This document shows positions 41,803-54,299 of a stretch of DNA of 64,000 nucleotides, piece after piece. This DNA is from DATBLE01 sp963837265 (GTDB lineage Bacteria; Actinomycetota; Thermoleophilia; Gaiellales; Gaiellaceae): contig CAWIMQ010000006.1 of NCBI GenBank assembly GCA_963837265.1, forward strand, positions 496,001 through 560,000. Direction: 5' to 3'. The position numbers and the translations under genes are program-made. The notes below the pieces were generated by a model, which saw only the letters and a program-made list of their open reading frames with translations, ran no database searches and was not told the origin of the DNA. How positions within the stretch are numbered: the first letter of the stretch is position 1; the number at the start of each line of letters is the position of its first letter.

Positions 41803-41821
41803 CGGGCACCGACGGTGCCCG
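41803..41821. terminator. bidirectional hairpin between padR-type gene and ahcY
   Basis: CGGGCACC (41803-41810) and GGTGCCCG (41814-41821) form a perfect 8-bp stem with a GAC loop between two convergent genes. Confidence 0.65.
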
Positions 41822-41828
41822 ACCCTGA

Positions 41829-43097
41829 TTACGTTCCCTCGTCCCAGCTCGCGAGGTACCTGGCCTGCTCCTCGGTGAGCTGGTCGATGTCGATGCCCAT
41901 CGTGGCGAGCTTCAGCCGGGCGATCTCGCGGTCGATCTCGTCCGGCACCGGGTAGACCTTCCGCTCCAGAGACGCGGCGTTCTGCACCGCGTACTCGGCG
42001 CCGAGCGCCTGGTTCGCGAACGACATGTCCATCACCAGGGCCGGGTGCCCCTCGGCGGCGCCGAGGTTGACGAGGCGGCCCTCGGCGACGAGGTACAGCC
42101 GCCGCCCACCCTCGAGCGTGAACTCCTCGACGAACTCGCGGGCCTGCCGGGTCTCGACCGCCAGCGCCCGCAGGCCCGGCTTGTCGATCTCGACGTCGAA
42201 ATGGCCGGTGTTGGCGAGGATCGCCCCGTCCTTCATCCGCGCCATGTGCTCGGGAGTGATCACGCCCTTGTCGCCGGTGGCGGTGCAGAAGACGTCGCCG
42301 ATCTCGGCCGCGCGCGCCATCGGCAGCACCTCGAAGCCGTCCATCGCCGCCTCCAGCGCCCGCATCGGGTCGACCTCGGTGACGACCACGAGCGCGCCCA
42401 TCCCGCGCGCCCGTGAAGCCACCCCGCGCCCGACCCAGCCGTAGCCGCCGACGACGAAGCGCTTCCCGGCGAGGAGGACGTTCGTCGCCCGGATGATCCC
42501 GTCGATCGTCGACTGGCCGGTGCCGTACCGGTTGTCGAACAGGTGCTTCGTCTTGGCCTCGTTCACGGCGATGATCGGAAAGCCGAGCTTCCCGTCCGCC
42601 TCCAGCGCCTTCAGCCGGATCACACCGGTCGTCGTCTCCTCGGTGCCGGCGATGATGTCGCCGAGCTGCTCCCGGCGCGCCGAGTGCAGCACGCCGATCA
42701 CGTCGGCGCCGTCGTCCATCGTCAGCTGGGGCTTGTGGTCGACGGCCGCCTCGATGTGCGAGTAGTACGTGTCGTTGTCCTCGCCCTTGATCGCGAACAC
42801 GGCGATGTCGTAGTCGGAGACGAGCGCGGCGGCGACGTCGTCCTGCGTGGAGAGCGGGTTCGACGCGCACAGGACGACGTCCGCGCCGCCGGCCTTGAGC
42901 GTCCGTGCCAGGTTGGCGGTCTCCGTGGTCACGTGCAGGCACGCGGAGACGCGATACCCGGAGAGCGGCTGCTCGCGCTCGAAGCGCTCCCGGATCGCGG
43001 CCAGCACCGGCATCTGCCGGTCCGCCCACTCGATGCGCCTGACGCCCTCGGGCGCCAGTGCGAGGTCCTTCACGTCGTGTCGCTTCGTCGTCGCCAT
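41829..43097 (-). CDS. ahcY: S-adenosylhomocysteine hydrolase
   Basis: This 422-residue enzyme splits SAH into adenosine and homocysteine. It shows the substrate-domain motif SACLHVTTETANLARTLKAG, the DNDTYYSHIEAAVDHKPQLT block, KTKHLFDNRYGTGQSTIDGI, and the NAD-binding fold KRFVVGGYGWVGRGVASRAR. It lacks the long insertion of plant-type enzymes. Removal of SAH sustains methylation, and homocysteine feeds MetH (gene at 48616). ATG has a GAGAGG Shine-Dalgarno. A MerR-type regulator gene ends 18 bases upstream on the same strand. Confidence 0.95.
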   Translation of the reverse strand: MATTKRHDVKDLALAPEGVRRIEWADRQMPVLAAIRERFEREQPLSGYRVSACLHVTTETANLARTLKAGGADVVLCASNPLSTQDDVAAALVSDYDIAVFAIKGEDNDTYYSHIEAAVDHKPQLTMDDGADVIGVLHSARREQLGDIIAGTEETTTGVIRLKALEADGKLGFPIIAVNEAKTKHLFDNRYGTGQSTIDGIIRATNVLLAGKRFVVGGYGWVGRGVASRARGMGALVVVTEVDPMRALEAAMDGFEVLPMARAAEIGDVFCTATGDKGVITPEHMARMKDGAILANTGHFDVEIDKPGLRALAVETRQAREFVEEFTLEGGRRLYLVAEGRLVNLGAAEGHPALVMDMSFANQALGAEYAVQNAASLERKVYPVPDEIDREIARLKLATMGIDIDQLTEEQARYLASWDEGT

Positions 43098-43115
43098 GGG
43101 ATCCTCTCGTGTCGG

Positions 43116-43433
43116 TCAGGCGGCCAGGAGCCGCTCGTGCTTGCGCTGGTCCCATTCGAGCGCGCTCGCGCTCCCCGAGAGCCAGGTGTGGACGGCGTCG
43201 CGGAGGCCGGGCTCCTCCCGCAGCCGGGCCGCGAACGCCAGATCGGAGAGCTCGACGCCGAAGCGGGCCCGCAGCTCGCGCAGCGAGCGCAACTGGTTCA
43301 CGTCGCGCACGCCGTAGACGCGGTAGCCGCTCGGCCGTCGCGCGGGCACGACGAGACGAGCGTCCTCGAGGTAGCGCAGCATCCGGGCCGACCAGCCCGT
43401 CCGCCGCGCGGCCTGTCCCACGGTCAGCTCCAC
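43116..43433 (-). CDS. MerR-family HTH protein
   Basis: This 105-residue protein begins with a MerR winged helix: LTVGQAARRTGWSARMLRYL, then DARLVVPARRPSGYRVYGVR and a helical segment (LRSLRELRARFGVELSDLAF). It lacks a large effector-binding domain, so it may be a short activator responding to no small molecule. Located 18 bases before ahcY on the same strand, it could be cotranscribed with it. GTG at 43433 lies seven bases after TAAGGT. Confidence 0.8.
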   Translation of the reverse strand: MELTVGQAARRTGWSARMLRYLEDARLVVPARRPSGYRVYGVRDVNQLRSLRELRARFGVELSDLAFAARLREEPGLRDAVHTWLSGSASALEWDQRKHERLLAA

Positions 43434-43440
43434 CGGCGGA

Positions 43441-43446
43441 ACCTTA
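43441..43446 (-). promoter_or_regulatory. -10 element TAAGGT of the MerR gene
   Basis: On the minus strand TAAGGT is followed by seven bases and the GTG at 43433. Confidence 0.45.
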
Positions 43447-43457
43447 CCATAGATGTG

Positions 43458-43874
43458 TCAGGGTTCTGCCGTGCCCTCGCGCCCGTACCGGTCCTCGAGC
43501 CGGACGACGTCGTCCAGCTCCGAGGTGGAGACCTCGAGGATGCGCATGTCCTCGAGCGCAGTCAGCCGATGGACGGTGCCGGGGGGAAATCGGAACGCCT
43601 GCCCGGCGGCCACCACGCCCTCCTCGAGGATCCCCTCCCCTGCCTTGCCCAGCTCGAGCCTCGCCCGCCCTTCGAGCACATACCACGACTCGTCCTTGAC
43701 GTTGTGGAACTGGAGGCTGAGCGACTCGCCCGCCTTCACGAACAGGATCTTCCCCGCGTACGCGTCGGTCTCCGCCCAGATCAGCTCCGAGCCCCACGGC
43801 TTCGTCACCGTGCGCGGATCGACGGCGAAGCGGTCGATCCCGCCGAGGTTCGGGGAGGAAAGGTCCGGCGCCAC
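43458..43874 (-). CDS. cupin of the type II phosphomannose isomerase C-terminal type
   Basis: This 138-residue cupin has KPWGSELIWAETDAYAGKIL near residue 25 and SLQFHNVKDESWYVLEGRAR, then FRFPPGTVHRLTALEDMRIL. The spacing and KPWGxE motif match the isomerase domain of mannose-1-phosphate guanylyltransferase/phosphomannose isomerase, so it probably acts on mannose-6-phosphate. GTG at 43874 has TAGGAT eight bases upstream. The sugar nucleotidyltransferase gene ends 12 bases before it. Confidence 0.82.
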   Translation of the reverse strand: MAPDLSSPNLGGIDRFAVDPRTVTKPWGSELIWAETDAYAGKILFVKAGESLSLQFHNVKDESWYVLEGRARLELGKAGEGILEEGVVAAGQAFRFPPGTVHRLTALEDMRILEVSTSELDDVVRLEDRYGREGTAEP

Positions 43875-43882
43875 GCCGGACG

Positions 43883-43888
43883 ATCCTA
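43883..43888 (-). promoter_or_regulatory. -10 element TAGGAT of the mannose-type cupin gene
   Basis: On the minus strand TAGGAT is followed by eight bases and the GTG at 43874. It falls inside the stop-codon region of the preceding gene. Confidence 0.4.
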
Positions 43889-44581
43889 TGCCCGCAACCA
43901 CTCCGGATGCTCGCCGACGTGCTCCCGGGCGCGACGGAGCTCCTTCGGCGTGTTCACGGTCAGCCACAGCCCTTCGTGGCGGTAGGCGCGCAGCCGTCCC
44001 TCGGCGGCGAGCTCCGGGAACGTCGTCGACTCGTGGTCGCCGACGTCGGGGAGCCGATCGACCGCCTCGGCCGAGAGGACGTAGACGCCGCAGTTCACCC
44101 AGTAGGGGATCCGGCCGCCCTCGCTGAAGCCGGTGACGACGTCGCCGTCGCCGAGCTCGACGACCCCGAACGGCGACGCCGGGCGGGCGACCGCGACCGT
44201 GGCCGCCGCGCCCGTGTCGCGGTGCCGCCGGAGCAGGGCGCCGAAGTCGACGTCGACGAGCTCGTCGCCGTTCATCGCGAACAGGTCGCCCTGCTCCCGG
44301 CGCCGCCGGGCGGCGAACTTGATCCCCCCGCCCCGGCCGAGCCGCTCCGGCTCCTCGGCGCAGACGACCTCGATCCCGAGGCCCTCGAGCTCGGCGGCGA
44401 ACAGGGCGCCCTGGCCCGCGGCACAGGAGACGAGCACCCGCTCGACCCCGGCGGCGGCCAGCCGCCCCACCTGGTAGGCGGCGAGCGGGCGGCCGGCCAC
44501 CTCCACCAGCGACTTCGGCCGGCCCCCGGCGGCCTCGCCGAGGCGCTCCGCCTTCCCGCCCGCCAGGATGATCGCCTCCAC
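43886..44581 (-). CDS. sugar-phosphate nucleotidyltransferase
   Basis: This 231-residue protein begins EAIILAGGKAERLGEAAGGR PKSLVEVAGRPL, the NTP-binding loop and lysine of sugar nucleotidyltransferases. FAMNGDELVDVDFGAL and PYWVNCGVYVLS are the metal and sugar regions, as in mannose-1-phosphate guanylyltransferases or heptose-phosphate enzymes. The GTG start shares one base with the ugd stop codon (TAGTG), so the two are coupled. With ugd, the cupin and LCP it forms a surface-polysaccharide precursor group. Confidence 0.85.
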   Translation of the reverse strand: MEAIILAGGKAERLGEAAGGRPKSLVEVAGRPLAAYQVGRLAAAGVERVLVSCAAGQGALFAAELEGLGIEVVCAEEPERLGRGGGIKFAARRRREQGDLFAMNGDELVDVDFGALLRRHRDTGAAATVAVARPASPFGVVELGDGDVVTGFSEGGRIPYWVNCGVYVLSAEAVDRLPDVGDHESTTFPELAAEGRLRAYRHEGLWLTVNTPKELRRAREHVGEHPEWLRA

Positions 44582-45912
44582 TACTGCGGAAGCTTCGCCT
44601 CGGGCTCGGGCGTCTCCGCGAGCGAGGCGAAGGGCGAGGCCGATCGACCCATCGCCTCGTAGGCGAAGCCGTGTGACCGCATCGCGACGGCGTCCAGGTA
44701 GTTGCGTCCGTCGACCACGAGCGGGTTGCGCATCGTCGGGCGCAGCTCGGCCCACGGGAGCTCGCGGAGCTCGGGCCACTCGGTGACGACGACGGCCGCG
44801 TCGGCGCCGCGGACGGCGTCGGCCGCCGTGTCGGCGATCTCGACGCCGTGCAACACGCTGCGTGCGTTCGCGACCGGGTCCCAGCCGACGACCTCCGCGC
44901 CCTCCGCGAGGAAGCGCGCGGCGAGCACGAGGCTGGGCGCCTCGCGCATGTCGTCCGTGTCGGGCTTGAAGGTGAGGCCGAGCAGCGCGATCCGCTTGCC
45001 GCGGAGGGTGCCGAGGTGCTTCTGGACCTTGGCCACGGGCCTGCGCATCTGGAGCTCGTTCACCTCGATCACCGAGGAGACGACGTGGAAGTGGTACCCC
45101 GAGTTGCCTGCGAGCAGCTTCAGGAACGAGACGTCCTTCGGGAAGCAGGAGCCCCCGAAGCCCATTCCCGCGCGAAGGTAGTGGGTCCCGATCCGGCGGT
45201 CCAGCCCCATCCCGCGGGCGACGTCCTCCACGTCGGCGCCGACCAGCTCGCAGACGTTCGCGATCTCGTTGATGAAGCTGATCCGCGTGGCCAGATAGGC
45301 GTTCGCCGCGAGCTTGACCAGCTCGGCCGAGGGGACGTCCATGCGGACGACGGGCGCGCCCAGGCGCTCGTGAAGCCGTTCGACCGCGTCGCCGTCGGCC
45401 TCGTCGAACGACCCGACCACGACCCGGTCGGACTCGGTGAAGTCGCGCACCGCCGTCCCCTCGGCGAGAAACTCAGGGCACGATGCGTACCCGACGTGGT
45501 GAAAGCCGCGACGGTCGAGCTCGGCGCGCACCTTCTCCCCGGTGCCGACCGGCACGGTGCTCTTCATGACCAGCACGGCCGGGCCCAGGTCCGGCGGCAG
45601 CTCCTCGACAACCGACCAGACGGCGGAGAGGTTCGCGTCGCCGGAAGCCGTCGGCGGCGTGCCGACGCAGACGAAGAGAAACTCGCTGCCGGCGACCGCT
45701 TCCTCCATCGAGAGGGTGAACGACAACCTCGCGGCGTTCTTCTCGATCAGCTCGGCGAGGCCCGGCTCGTAGAACGGCACGTGCCCGGCGCGGAGCGCCT
45801 CGATTCGCTCCGGCGAGACGTCGCGAACGACGACCTCGTGGCCGAGGTCGGCGAGGCACGCCCCGCTGACGAGGCCGGCGTACCCGGCGCCGAAGAACGC
45901 GATGCGAGCCAT
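44581..45912 (-). CDS. ugd: UDP-glucose 6-dehydrogenase family protein
   Basis: This 443-residue enzyme has the NAD-binding motif RIAFFGAGYAGLVSGACLAD at the N-terminus, LVMKSTVPVGTG, the central-helix sequence NEIANVCELVGADVEDVARG, and the catalytic cysteine in GGSCFPKDVSFLK. It oxidises UDP-glucose to UDP-glucuronate in two NAD-linked steps; related UDP-ManNAc dehydrogenases share the motifs, so the sugar is likely but not certain. The start lies 14 bases after the LCP stop. UDP-glucuronate feeds teichuronic-type or capsular glycopolymers. Confidence 0.92.
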   Translation of the reverse strand: MARIAFFGAGYAGLVSGACLADLGHEVVVRDVSPERIEALRAGHVPFYEPGLAELIEKNAARLSFTLSMEEAVAGSEFLFVCVGTPPTASGDANLSAVWSVVEELPPDLGPAVLVMKSTVPVGTGEKVRAELDRRGFHHVGYASCPEFLAEGTAVRDFTESDRVVVGSFDEADGDAVERLHERLGAPVVRMDVPSAELVKLAANAYLATRISFINEIANVCELVGADVEDVARGMGLDRRIGTHYLRAGMGFGGSCFPKDVSFLKLLAGNSGYHFHVVSSVIEVNELQMRRPVAKVQKHLGTLRGKRIALLGLTFKPDTDDMREAPSLVLAARFLAEGAEVVGWDPVANARSVLHGVEIADTAADAVRGADAAVVVTEWPELRELPWAELRPTMRNPLVVDGRNYLDAVAMRSHGFAYEAMGRSASPFASLAETPEPEAKLPQ

Positions 45913-45925
45913 GTCGCCGAACAGC

Positions 45926-47857
45926 CTACTTGAGGGGCTTGAGCCCCTTGGCGATCGCGATCATCGTCTCGTTGGAGATGTTCTCGAGCAGGGAGTTCAC
46001 CACCCAGTAGGTCGCCCCTCCCTGCCGCAGCACGATCATGTGCAGCTTCGCGCCGCTGTAGTAGAAGTCGTACTGCCTGCCGCCGAGCACGTGGTGGAAG
46101 CTCCGGTCGGACAGGATCGGCGCGTCCTGCCAATCCGTCTCCTCGACGCCCCAGTAGGCGCCTGCGCCGTTCCTGAAGACGAGCCGCACCGCCCGGTGCC
46201 CGCCGGAGATCCGGTACGCACGGACCGGCTTCACGCTGTCCGGCGAGGAGGAGCTGTCGAGCACCGTCGGCACCATCAGCCTGAACCCGACCTTCTTCGC
46301 CACGCCTCTGAGGAGCGTCGACGTGTCGTACGGATTCGAGACGACCTGCGCCGGCACGCGTGTCACCGGCGCCGACTGAGGCGGGGCAGGACCGATCGTG
46401 CCGTGGAACGTCCGGCCGACGACCACGACCAGCATCGCTCCGTTGCCGAGCGGGGCGACCGTCCGCGGGACGCGCTTCACGTCGGCGGGCGCGAACAGCT
46501 TGGCGACCGACTGGGCAGCCGCCCCGGAGCGGGCCACCGACGGGTTCCAGTAGACGGTCGTGTGGAAGTAGCCGTAGCTGGGCGCGTTGCCGGTCGCGTT
46601 CGGCGGCGGCTGGAGGATGTGGTAGCCGTGCTGCGAGAGCGCGTAGCCGGCGTCCCCTGCCGAGCCGGCCACGCCGTTGCCGTTCAGGACGGTGATCGTC
46701 GTCTCGGCGGCCGTCGGAGTCGGCAGCTTGACCTTGTGGCCGAGGGCAACTGCATTCGCGACCTTCCCGGCGGTGACGTCGGGGGTCAGCCAGCTCTGGA
46801 CGGCGGCGGCGATGTTCGACGGATCGGTGCGCAGGTCGGAATAGCCCGTCAGGCCCTGGATGTTCGTCTGGAAGAAGTGACCGGCCGGGAGGCCGTAGAG
46901 GAAGCGGGCGTAGCTCAGCACCTTTCCGAAGTCCACGCTGCCGCCGCCGCCCTGCGCGATCTCGACGGTCCTCGTCAGCGTGCCGACGATACCGAGCGCC
47001 TTCCTCAGCCCGAAGTTGTGCGCGAGCTGGTACTTCATCGCCTTCACGAACTGCTGCTGGCGCGCGACGCGGAAGAAGTCCGAGTCGGTGTGCCGGTAGC
47101 GCACGTAGTCGAGCGCCGCCCCGCCGGTGAGGCGCTCGTAACCGGGCTGGAGATTGATCTTCGCGTAGCCGAAGGCGGGGCCGAGGCCCGCGTTGTCGTT
47201 GAAGTAGCGCCGGTCGACGTCGATCCAGACACCTCCGAGGCGGTTGACGATCTCCTTGAAGCCGCGGAAGTTGACCGTGATCAGGTAGTTGATCGGCAAC
47301 CCGATCAGGTCGCTGACCGTCTGCACCGTCCCCGATTCGCCGCAGATCGAGTACGCCGAGTTGATCTTTCCGGAGAAGATCGAGTGCCCCGGGCAGTGGA
47401 TGCCGACGATCAGGTCGCGGGGGAAAGACAGCATCGAGACTGTGTGTGTCGCCGGGTCGGCCCGGAGGAGCATGATCGTGTCGGAGCGCGACGGCGTCCC
47501 CTTCGCCTCGTTCGCGCGGTGGTCGTAGCCGATCACGAGCGCGATCGCCGCCTTTCCCGGGAGCGGCGCGGCCAGCCGCTTCTGCGCCTCCTTCACGCCC
47601 TTCGTGTGCGGGGCGACCGCCGCGACGCTCTCGTGCAGCCACAGGTAGACGCCGGACACGCCGCCGCCGACGAGCACGGCCACGGCGATCGCCAGCCAGA
47701 GCAGGATCCGGCCGACCAGGCGGACCGCCGACCGTCCCTCGGGGCCCGGCGCCTGATACCGCCTCATCGGGGTGAGCGCCGACGGCGGCAGCACGGAGTA
47801 GCCGTTCCCGTCGAGGGGGCCGCCCCGACCGATTCCTCGCTTCAGCGTCGTCTTCAA
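45926..47857 (-). CDS. LytR-CpsA-Psr (LCP) family glycopolymer transferase with LytR_C domain
   Basis: This 643-residue protein has a basic N-terminus (TTLKRGIGRGGPLDGNG), a TM helix (ILLWLAIAVAVLVGGGVSGV), then the extracellular LCP domain: RSDTIMLLRADPATHTVSML SFPRDL, GLPINYLITVNFRGFKEIVN RLGGV, and YVRYRHTDSDFFRVARQQQF with the arginines that bind polyprenyl pyrophosphate. A LytR_C domain (ITVLNGNGVAGSAGDAGYAL) and a further C-terminal beta domain follow. LCP proteins attach wall teichoic acid, arabinogalactan or capsule to peptidoglycan. The start is TTG 47857. It is the first gene of a probable operon with ugd. Confidence 0.9.
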   Translation of the reverse strand: MKTTLKRGIGRGGPLDGNGYSVLPPSALTPMRRYQAPGPEGRSAVRLVGRILLWLAIAVAVLVGGGVSGVYLWLHESVAAVAPHTKGVKEAQKRLAAPLPGKAAIALVIGYDHRANEAKGTPSRSDTIMLLRADPATHTVSMLSFPRDLIVGIHCPGHSIFSGKINSAYSICGESGTVQTVSDLIGLPINYLITVNFRGFKEIVNRLGGVWIDVDRRYFNDNAGLGPAFGYAKINLQPGYERLTGGAALDYVRYRHTDSDFFRVARQQQFVKAMKYQLAHNFGLRKALGIVGTLTRTVEIAQGGGGSVDFGKVLSYARFLYGLPAGHFFQTNIQGLTGYSDLRTDPSNIAAAVQSWLTPDVTAGKVANAVALGHKVKLPTPTAAETTITVLNGNGVAGSAGDAGYALSQHGYHILQPPPNATGNAPSYGYFHTTVYWNPSVARSGAAAQSVAKLFAPADVKRVPRTVAPLGNGAMLVVVVGRTFHGTIGPAPPQSAPVTRVPAQVVSNPYDTSTLLRGVAKKVGFRLMVPTVLDSSSSPDSVKPVRAYRISGGHRAVRLVFRNGAGAYWGVEETDWQDAPILSDRSFHHVLGGRQYDFYYSGAKLHMIVLRQGGATYWVVNSLLENISNETMIAIAKGLKPLK

Positions 47858-47956
47858 GCGCGCGTCGTTCCGGAGGGTGAAGATGAGCGCGTCCGGGAGG
47901 AGGCGCCGTCGGCGCAGGATACCCCAGCGGCGCGCGGGCTCAGGTGTCCACCGGGG

Positions 47957-48615
47957 CTACCGGGCCCGGTCGGCGACGCGGCGGGCGAGCGCTTGCTCGA
48001 AGGAGGCCGGGTACGCGCCGCCGATGCCGAGAAACACCATCGCGACGTCGATGCGGCCTCGATTGAAGAGGACGAGGTCGATCGAGACCGGAACCTTCAC
48101 GCCCTGCGCGGCGTACGTGAGCACGAGGCGGAACGCGTTCGAACGGTCGCCGAGCCTGGGGAACCGGAGCGGGCCGGAGTTGACGATCGTCACCGCAGCC
48201 GGGTTGCCCGTGCCGTTGCGGAAGATCTCCGCGAAGCAACCCGGAAGCTGGGGGGCGGCGACGCGGGCGTAGCCGGCCCTCGCCATGCGCGCGGTGCGGA
48301 ACACGCCCGACGTCGACGCCACGAACGAGGAGTTCGGGCGGGTGAAGTCGGGCGAGTCGTACGTACCGGTCTCGACCAGGTCGGACTGGTCCGGCCGGTA
48401 GTCCGAGCAGCGCGGCCGGGACCCGCTCTTGCCGTTCTTCGTGCGCACCGCCTTCCAGCCGGTGCCGAGGTCGGACGCGTAGATGGACGCCTTCCTGGCC
48501 CGGGCCATGTCGGCCTTCGTGTGCCTCTTCAGCGGATCTCCGTTTGCCGCCAGCGCGGCCGGCACGCACACGGCGACCACGAGCACGACCGGTGCGATCC
48601 ACCTCATCCGCCGGA

Positions 48616-48619
<4 letters not shown>
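47957..48619 (-). CDS. secreted protein of unknown function
   Basis: This protein of about 220 residues has a signal peptide (RWIAPVVLVVAVCVPAALAA). The mature part has ASIYASDLGTGWKAVRTKNG, SDYRPDQSDLVETGTYDSPD and NAFRLVLTYAAQGVKVPVSI, resembling the PknH-sensor-like or lipoprotein folds of secreted actinobacterial proteins, but without a confident match. ATG 48619 overlaps the metH stop (ATGA); a second ATG at 48607 also starts the signal peptide. Translational coupling to metH is unexpected for a secreted protein. Confidence 0.7.
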
Positions 48620-52215
<3,596 letters not shown>

Positions 52216-52310
52216 CCGCGCTCCTGGCCTGAAGAGTCGCGGACCGCCCGCGGGGCTCTTTAGGCGTTTGGTAACCCGGTCGCCAAGCTGCCGTTCAAAG
52301 CTCTCCGGGT
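52216..52310 (-). promoter_or_regulatory. structured metH 5' leader, candidate regulatory RNA
   Basis: A TAGCCT -10 element (52322-52317) predicts transcription from about 52310. The leader then forms stem A (ACCCGG 52310-52305 with CCGGGT 52279-52274). Nearer the gene, a hairpin (AAGAG/CTCTT at 52260-52256/52236-52232 with an inner CGCGG/CCGCG stem) lies seven bases before the AGGAG Shine-Dalgarno. It does not show the cobalamin-box or SAM-I core sequences. It may be a riboswitch of another class or a translational control element. Confidence 0.4.
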
Positions 52311-52359
52311 GGGCTCAGGCTAGCAGAGGGCTGCCCCCGGATCGAGCCCGCGCGGCCGG

Positions 52360-52827
52360 TCAGCCGGAGGCGGCGGCCACCGGGCGGATGCGCGGGGAAT
52401 CCGAGCCCGAGGCGACGGCGAGCTGGTTCTCGGCGTGACGGATCCGCTGCTCGAGCTGCCAGTGGTCGGCCTCGGACTCGCCTGCCTCCACGCGGGCGAG
52501 CTCCGCCCGGGCGGCGTCGAGCTGCTCCTGCGCGCGCGCCGGGTCGACCTCGTCGACGTCGACGGCGTCGTCGACGAGGGCGAGCGCGCGATCCTGCTCG
52601 ATCTTGAAGAAGCCCGGGCCGGTGACGAACTCGCGCACCTCCTGGCCGCGGCGCAGGTGCACGCGGGTCGAGCCGGCCTTCAGGAGGGCGACGAGCGGGG
52701 CATGCCGCGCGAGCACGCCGATCTCCCCGGCCGCTCCCGGGACGATCAGCATCTCGGCCTCGCCCTCGAACGCCGGGCCGTCCGGCGTGACCAGCGAGAC
52801 CTCGAGCGTCCGGCCGGCGTCGGCCAC
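52360..52827 (-). CDS. atpC: F1Fo ATP synthase epsilon subunit
   Basis: This 155-residue protein begins with the epsilon beta-sandwich (LEVSLVTPDGPAFEGEAEML IVPGAAGEIGVLARHAPLVA LLKAG) and has a C-terminal helical hairpin (ARAQEQLDAARAELARVEAG). The C-terminal extension is longer than in E. coli (about 138). Epsilon regulates rotation and hydrolysis in F1. The GTG start shares a base with the atpD stop (TAGTG), so translation is coupled. It is the last gene of this atp segment; metH lies further downstream with its own promoter. Confidence 0.93.
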   Translation of the reverse strand: MADAGRTLEVSLVTPDGPAFEGEAEMLIVPGAAGEIGVLARHAPLVALLKAGSTRVHLRRGQEVREFVTGPGFFKIEQDRALALVDDAVDVDEVDPARAQEQLDAARAELARVEAGESEADHWQLEQRIRHAENQLAVASGSDSPRIRPVAAASG

Positions 52828-54299
52828 TAGACCGCTGCCGGCTCCGGCTCCGGCTCTTCCCGGGCCTGCTCGGGCTGCGGTCCCGCGTCGCCCGCCAGCG
52901 TCCGCGCCTTCGCCACGGCGTCCTCGATCGTGCCGACCATGTAGAACGCCTGCTCGGAAAGGTCGTCGTGCTTGCCGTCCAAAATCTCCGCGAAGCCCTT
53001 GACGGTGTCCTCGAGCTTCACGTACGCGCCCGGCTGGCCGGTGAACACCTCGGCGACGAACATGTTCTGGGACAGGAACCGCTCCAGCTTGCGGGCCCGC
53101 TGGACGACGAGCTTGTCCTCGTCGGAGAGCTCGTCCATGCCGAGGATCGCGATGATGTCCTGGAGATCGCGGTACCGCTGGAGAACCTCCTGCACGCGCG
53201 TCGCCGTGTCGTAGTGCTCGTCGCTGACGACGCCGCGCACGAGTGCGCGCGAGTTCGAGCCGAGCGGGTCGATCGCGGGATAGATCCCCTTCTCGGAGAT
53301 CGCCCGGTCGAGCGTGATGAACGCGTCCAGGTGCGCGAACGTGTTCGCGGGGGCAGGGTCGGTGAGGTCGTCGGCCGGAACGTAGATCGCCTGCACGGAC
53401 GTCACCGAGCCGACCCGGGTGGAGGTGATCCGCTCCTGGAGCTGGCCCATCTCCGTCGCCAGCGTCGGCTGGTAGCCGACCGCGCTCGGCATGCGCCCGA
53501 GCAGCGCCGACACCTCGGAGCCCGCCTGCACGAAGCGGAAGATGTTGTCGACGAAGAAGAGGACGTCCTGCCCCTCGTCCCGGAAGTACTCCGCCATCGT
53601 CAGCCCGGCGAGGCCCACGCGGAGGCGCGCCCCCGGCGGCTCGTTCATCTGGCCGTACACGAGCGCGACCCGGTCGATCACCCCCGACTCGGTCATCTCG
53701 AGCCAGAGGTCGTTCCCCTCGCGGGTCCGCTCGCCGACGCCGGCGAACACCGACACGCCGCCGTGCTGCTCGGCGACGTTGTGGATCAACTCCTGGATGA
53801 GCACCGTCTTGCCGAGGCCGGCGCCGCCGAAGAGCCCGACCTTGCCCCCGCGGACGAACGGCGCGACGAGGTCGATCACCTTGATCCCGGTCTCGAAGAT
53901 CTCCGCCTTCGGCGACAGGTCGCGGAACTGCGGCGGGTCGCGATGGATCGGCCAGCGCTCGCCCCCGGCCGGCTCCCCGTGGTCGACCGGGTCGCCGAGG
54001 ACGTTCCACAGCCGGCCGAGGGTTTCCTTGCCGACCGGGACGCTGATCGGCGCCCCCGTGTCGACCACGTCGACGCCGCGCGGCAGGCCGTCCGTCGAGT
54101 CCATGGCGACGGCGCGGACGCGGTCGTCGCCCAGATGCTGCTGCACCTCGGCGATCAGGTCGAGCGCGGCGGCCCCGTCACCGCCCGGGACGCTGATCTT
54201 CAGGGCGTGATTGATCTCCGGCAGCGCGCCGGGGAAGGCGGCGTCGACGACGGCGCCCTTGACCTCGACGACCTTGCCCACGTTTTGCTCGTTAGCCAT
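52827..54299 (-). CDS. atpD: F1Fo ATP synthase beta subunit
   Basis: This 490-residue catalytic subunit has Walker A GLFGGAGLGKTVLIQELIHN, VFAGVGERTREGNDLWLEMT with the catalytic Glu, DVLFFVDNIFRFVQAGSEVS, and the DELSD loop (LGMDELSDEDKLVVQRARKL). The C-terminus has a Pro/Glu-rich tail (EQAREEPEPEPAAV). ATG 54299 follows CAGGAG by four bases. The usual upstream neighbour atpG is about 7.3 kb away, so atpD must have its own promoter or depend on the transporter transcript. Confidence 0.96.
   Translation of the reverse strand: MANEQNVGKVVEVKGAVVDAAFPGALPEINHALKISVPGGDGAAALDLIAEVQQHLGDDRVRAVAMDSTDGLPRGVDVVDTGAPISVPVGKETLGRLWNVLGDPVDHGEPAGGERWPIHRDPPQFRDLSPKAEIFETGIKVIDLVAPFVRGGKVGLFGGAGLGKTVLIQELIHNVAEQHGGVSVFAGVGERTREGNDLWLEMTESGVIDRVALVYGQMNEPPGARLRVGLAGLTMAEYFRDEGQDVLFFVDNIFRFVQAGSEVSALLGRMPSAVGYQPTLATEMGQLQERITSTRVGSVTSVQAIYVPADDLTDPAPANTFAHLDAFITLDRAISEKGIYPAIDPLGSNSRALVRGVVSDEHYDTATRVQEVLQRYRDLQDIIAILGMDELSDEDKLVVQRARKLERFLSQNMFVAEVFTGQPGAYVKLEDTVKGFAEILDGKHDDLSEQAFYMVGTIEDAVAKARTLAGDAGPQPEQAREEPEPEPAAV

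Noticed and set aside
52216..52310. A cobalamin or SAM-I riboswitch before metH
   Set aside because: Neither the B12-box type sequence nor the SAM-I core with its kink-turn could be identified by eye; only an unclassified structured leader is claimed.
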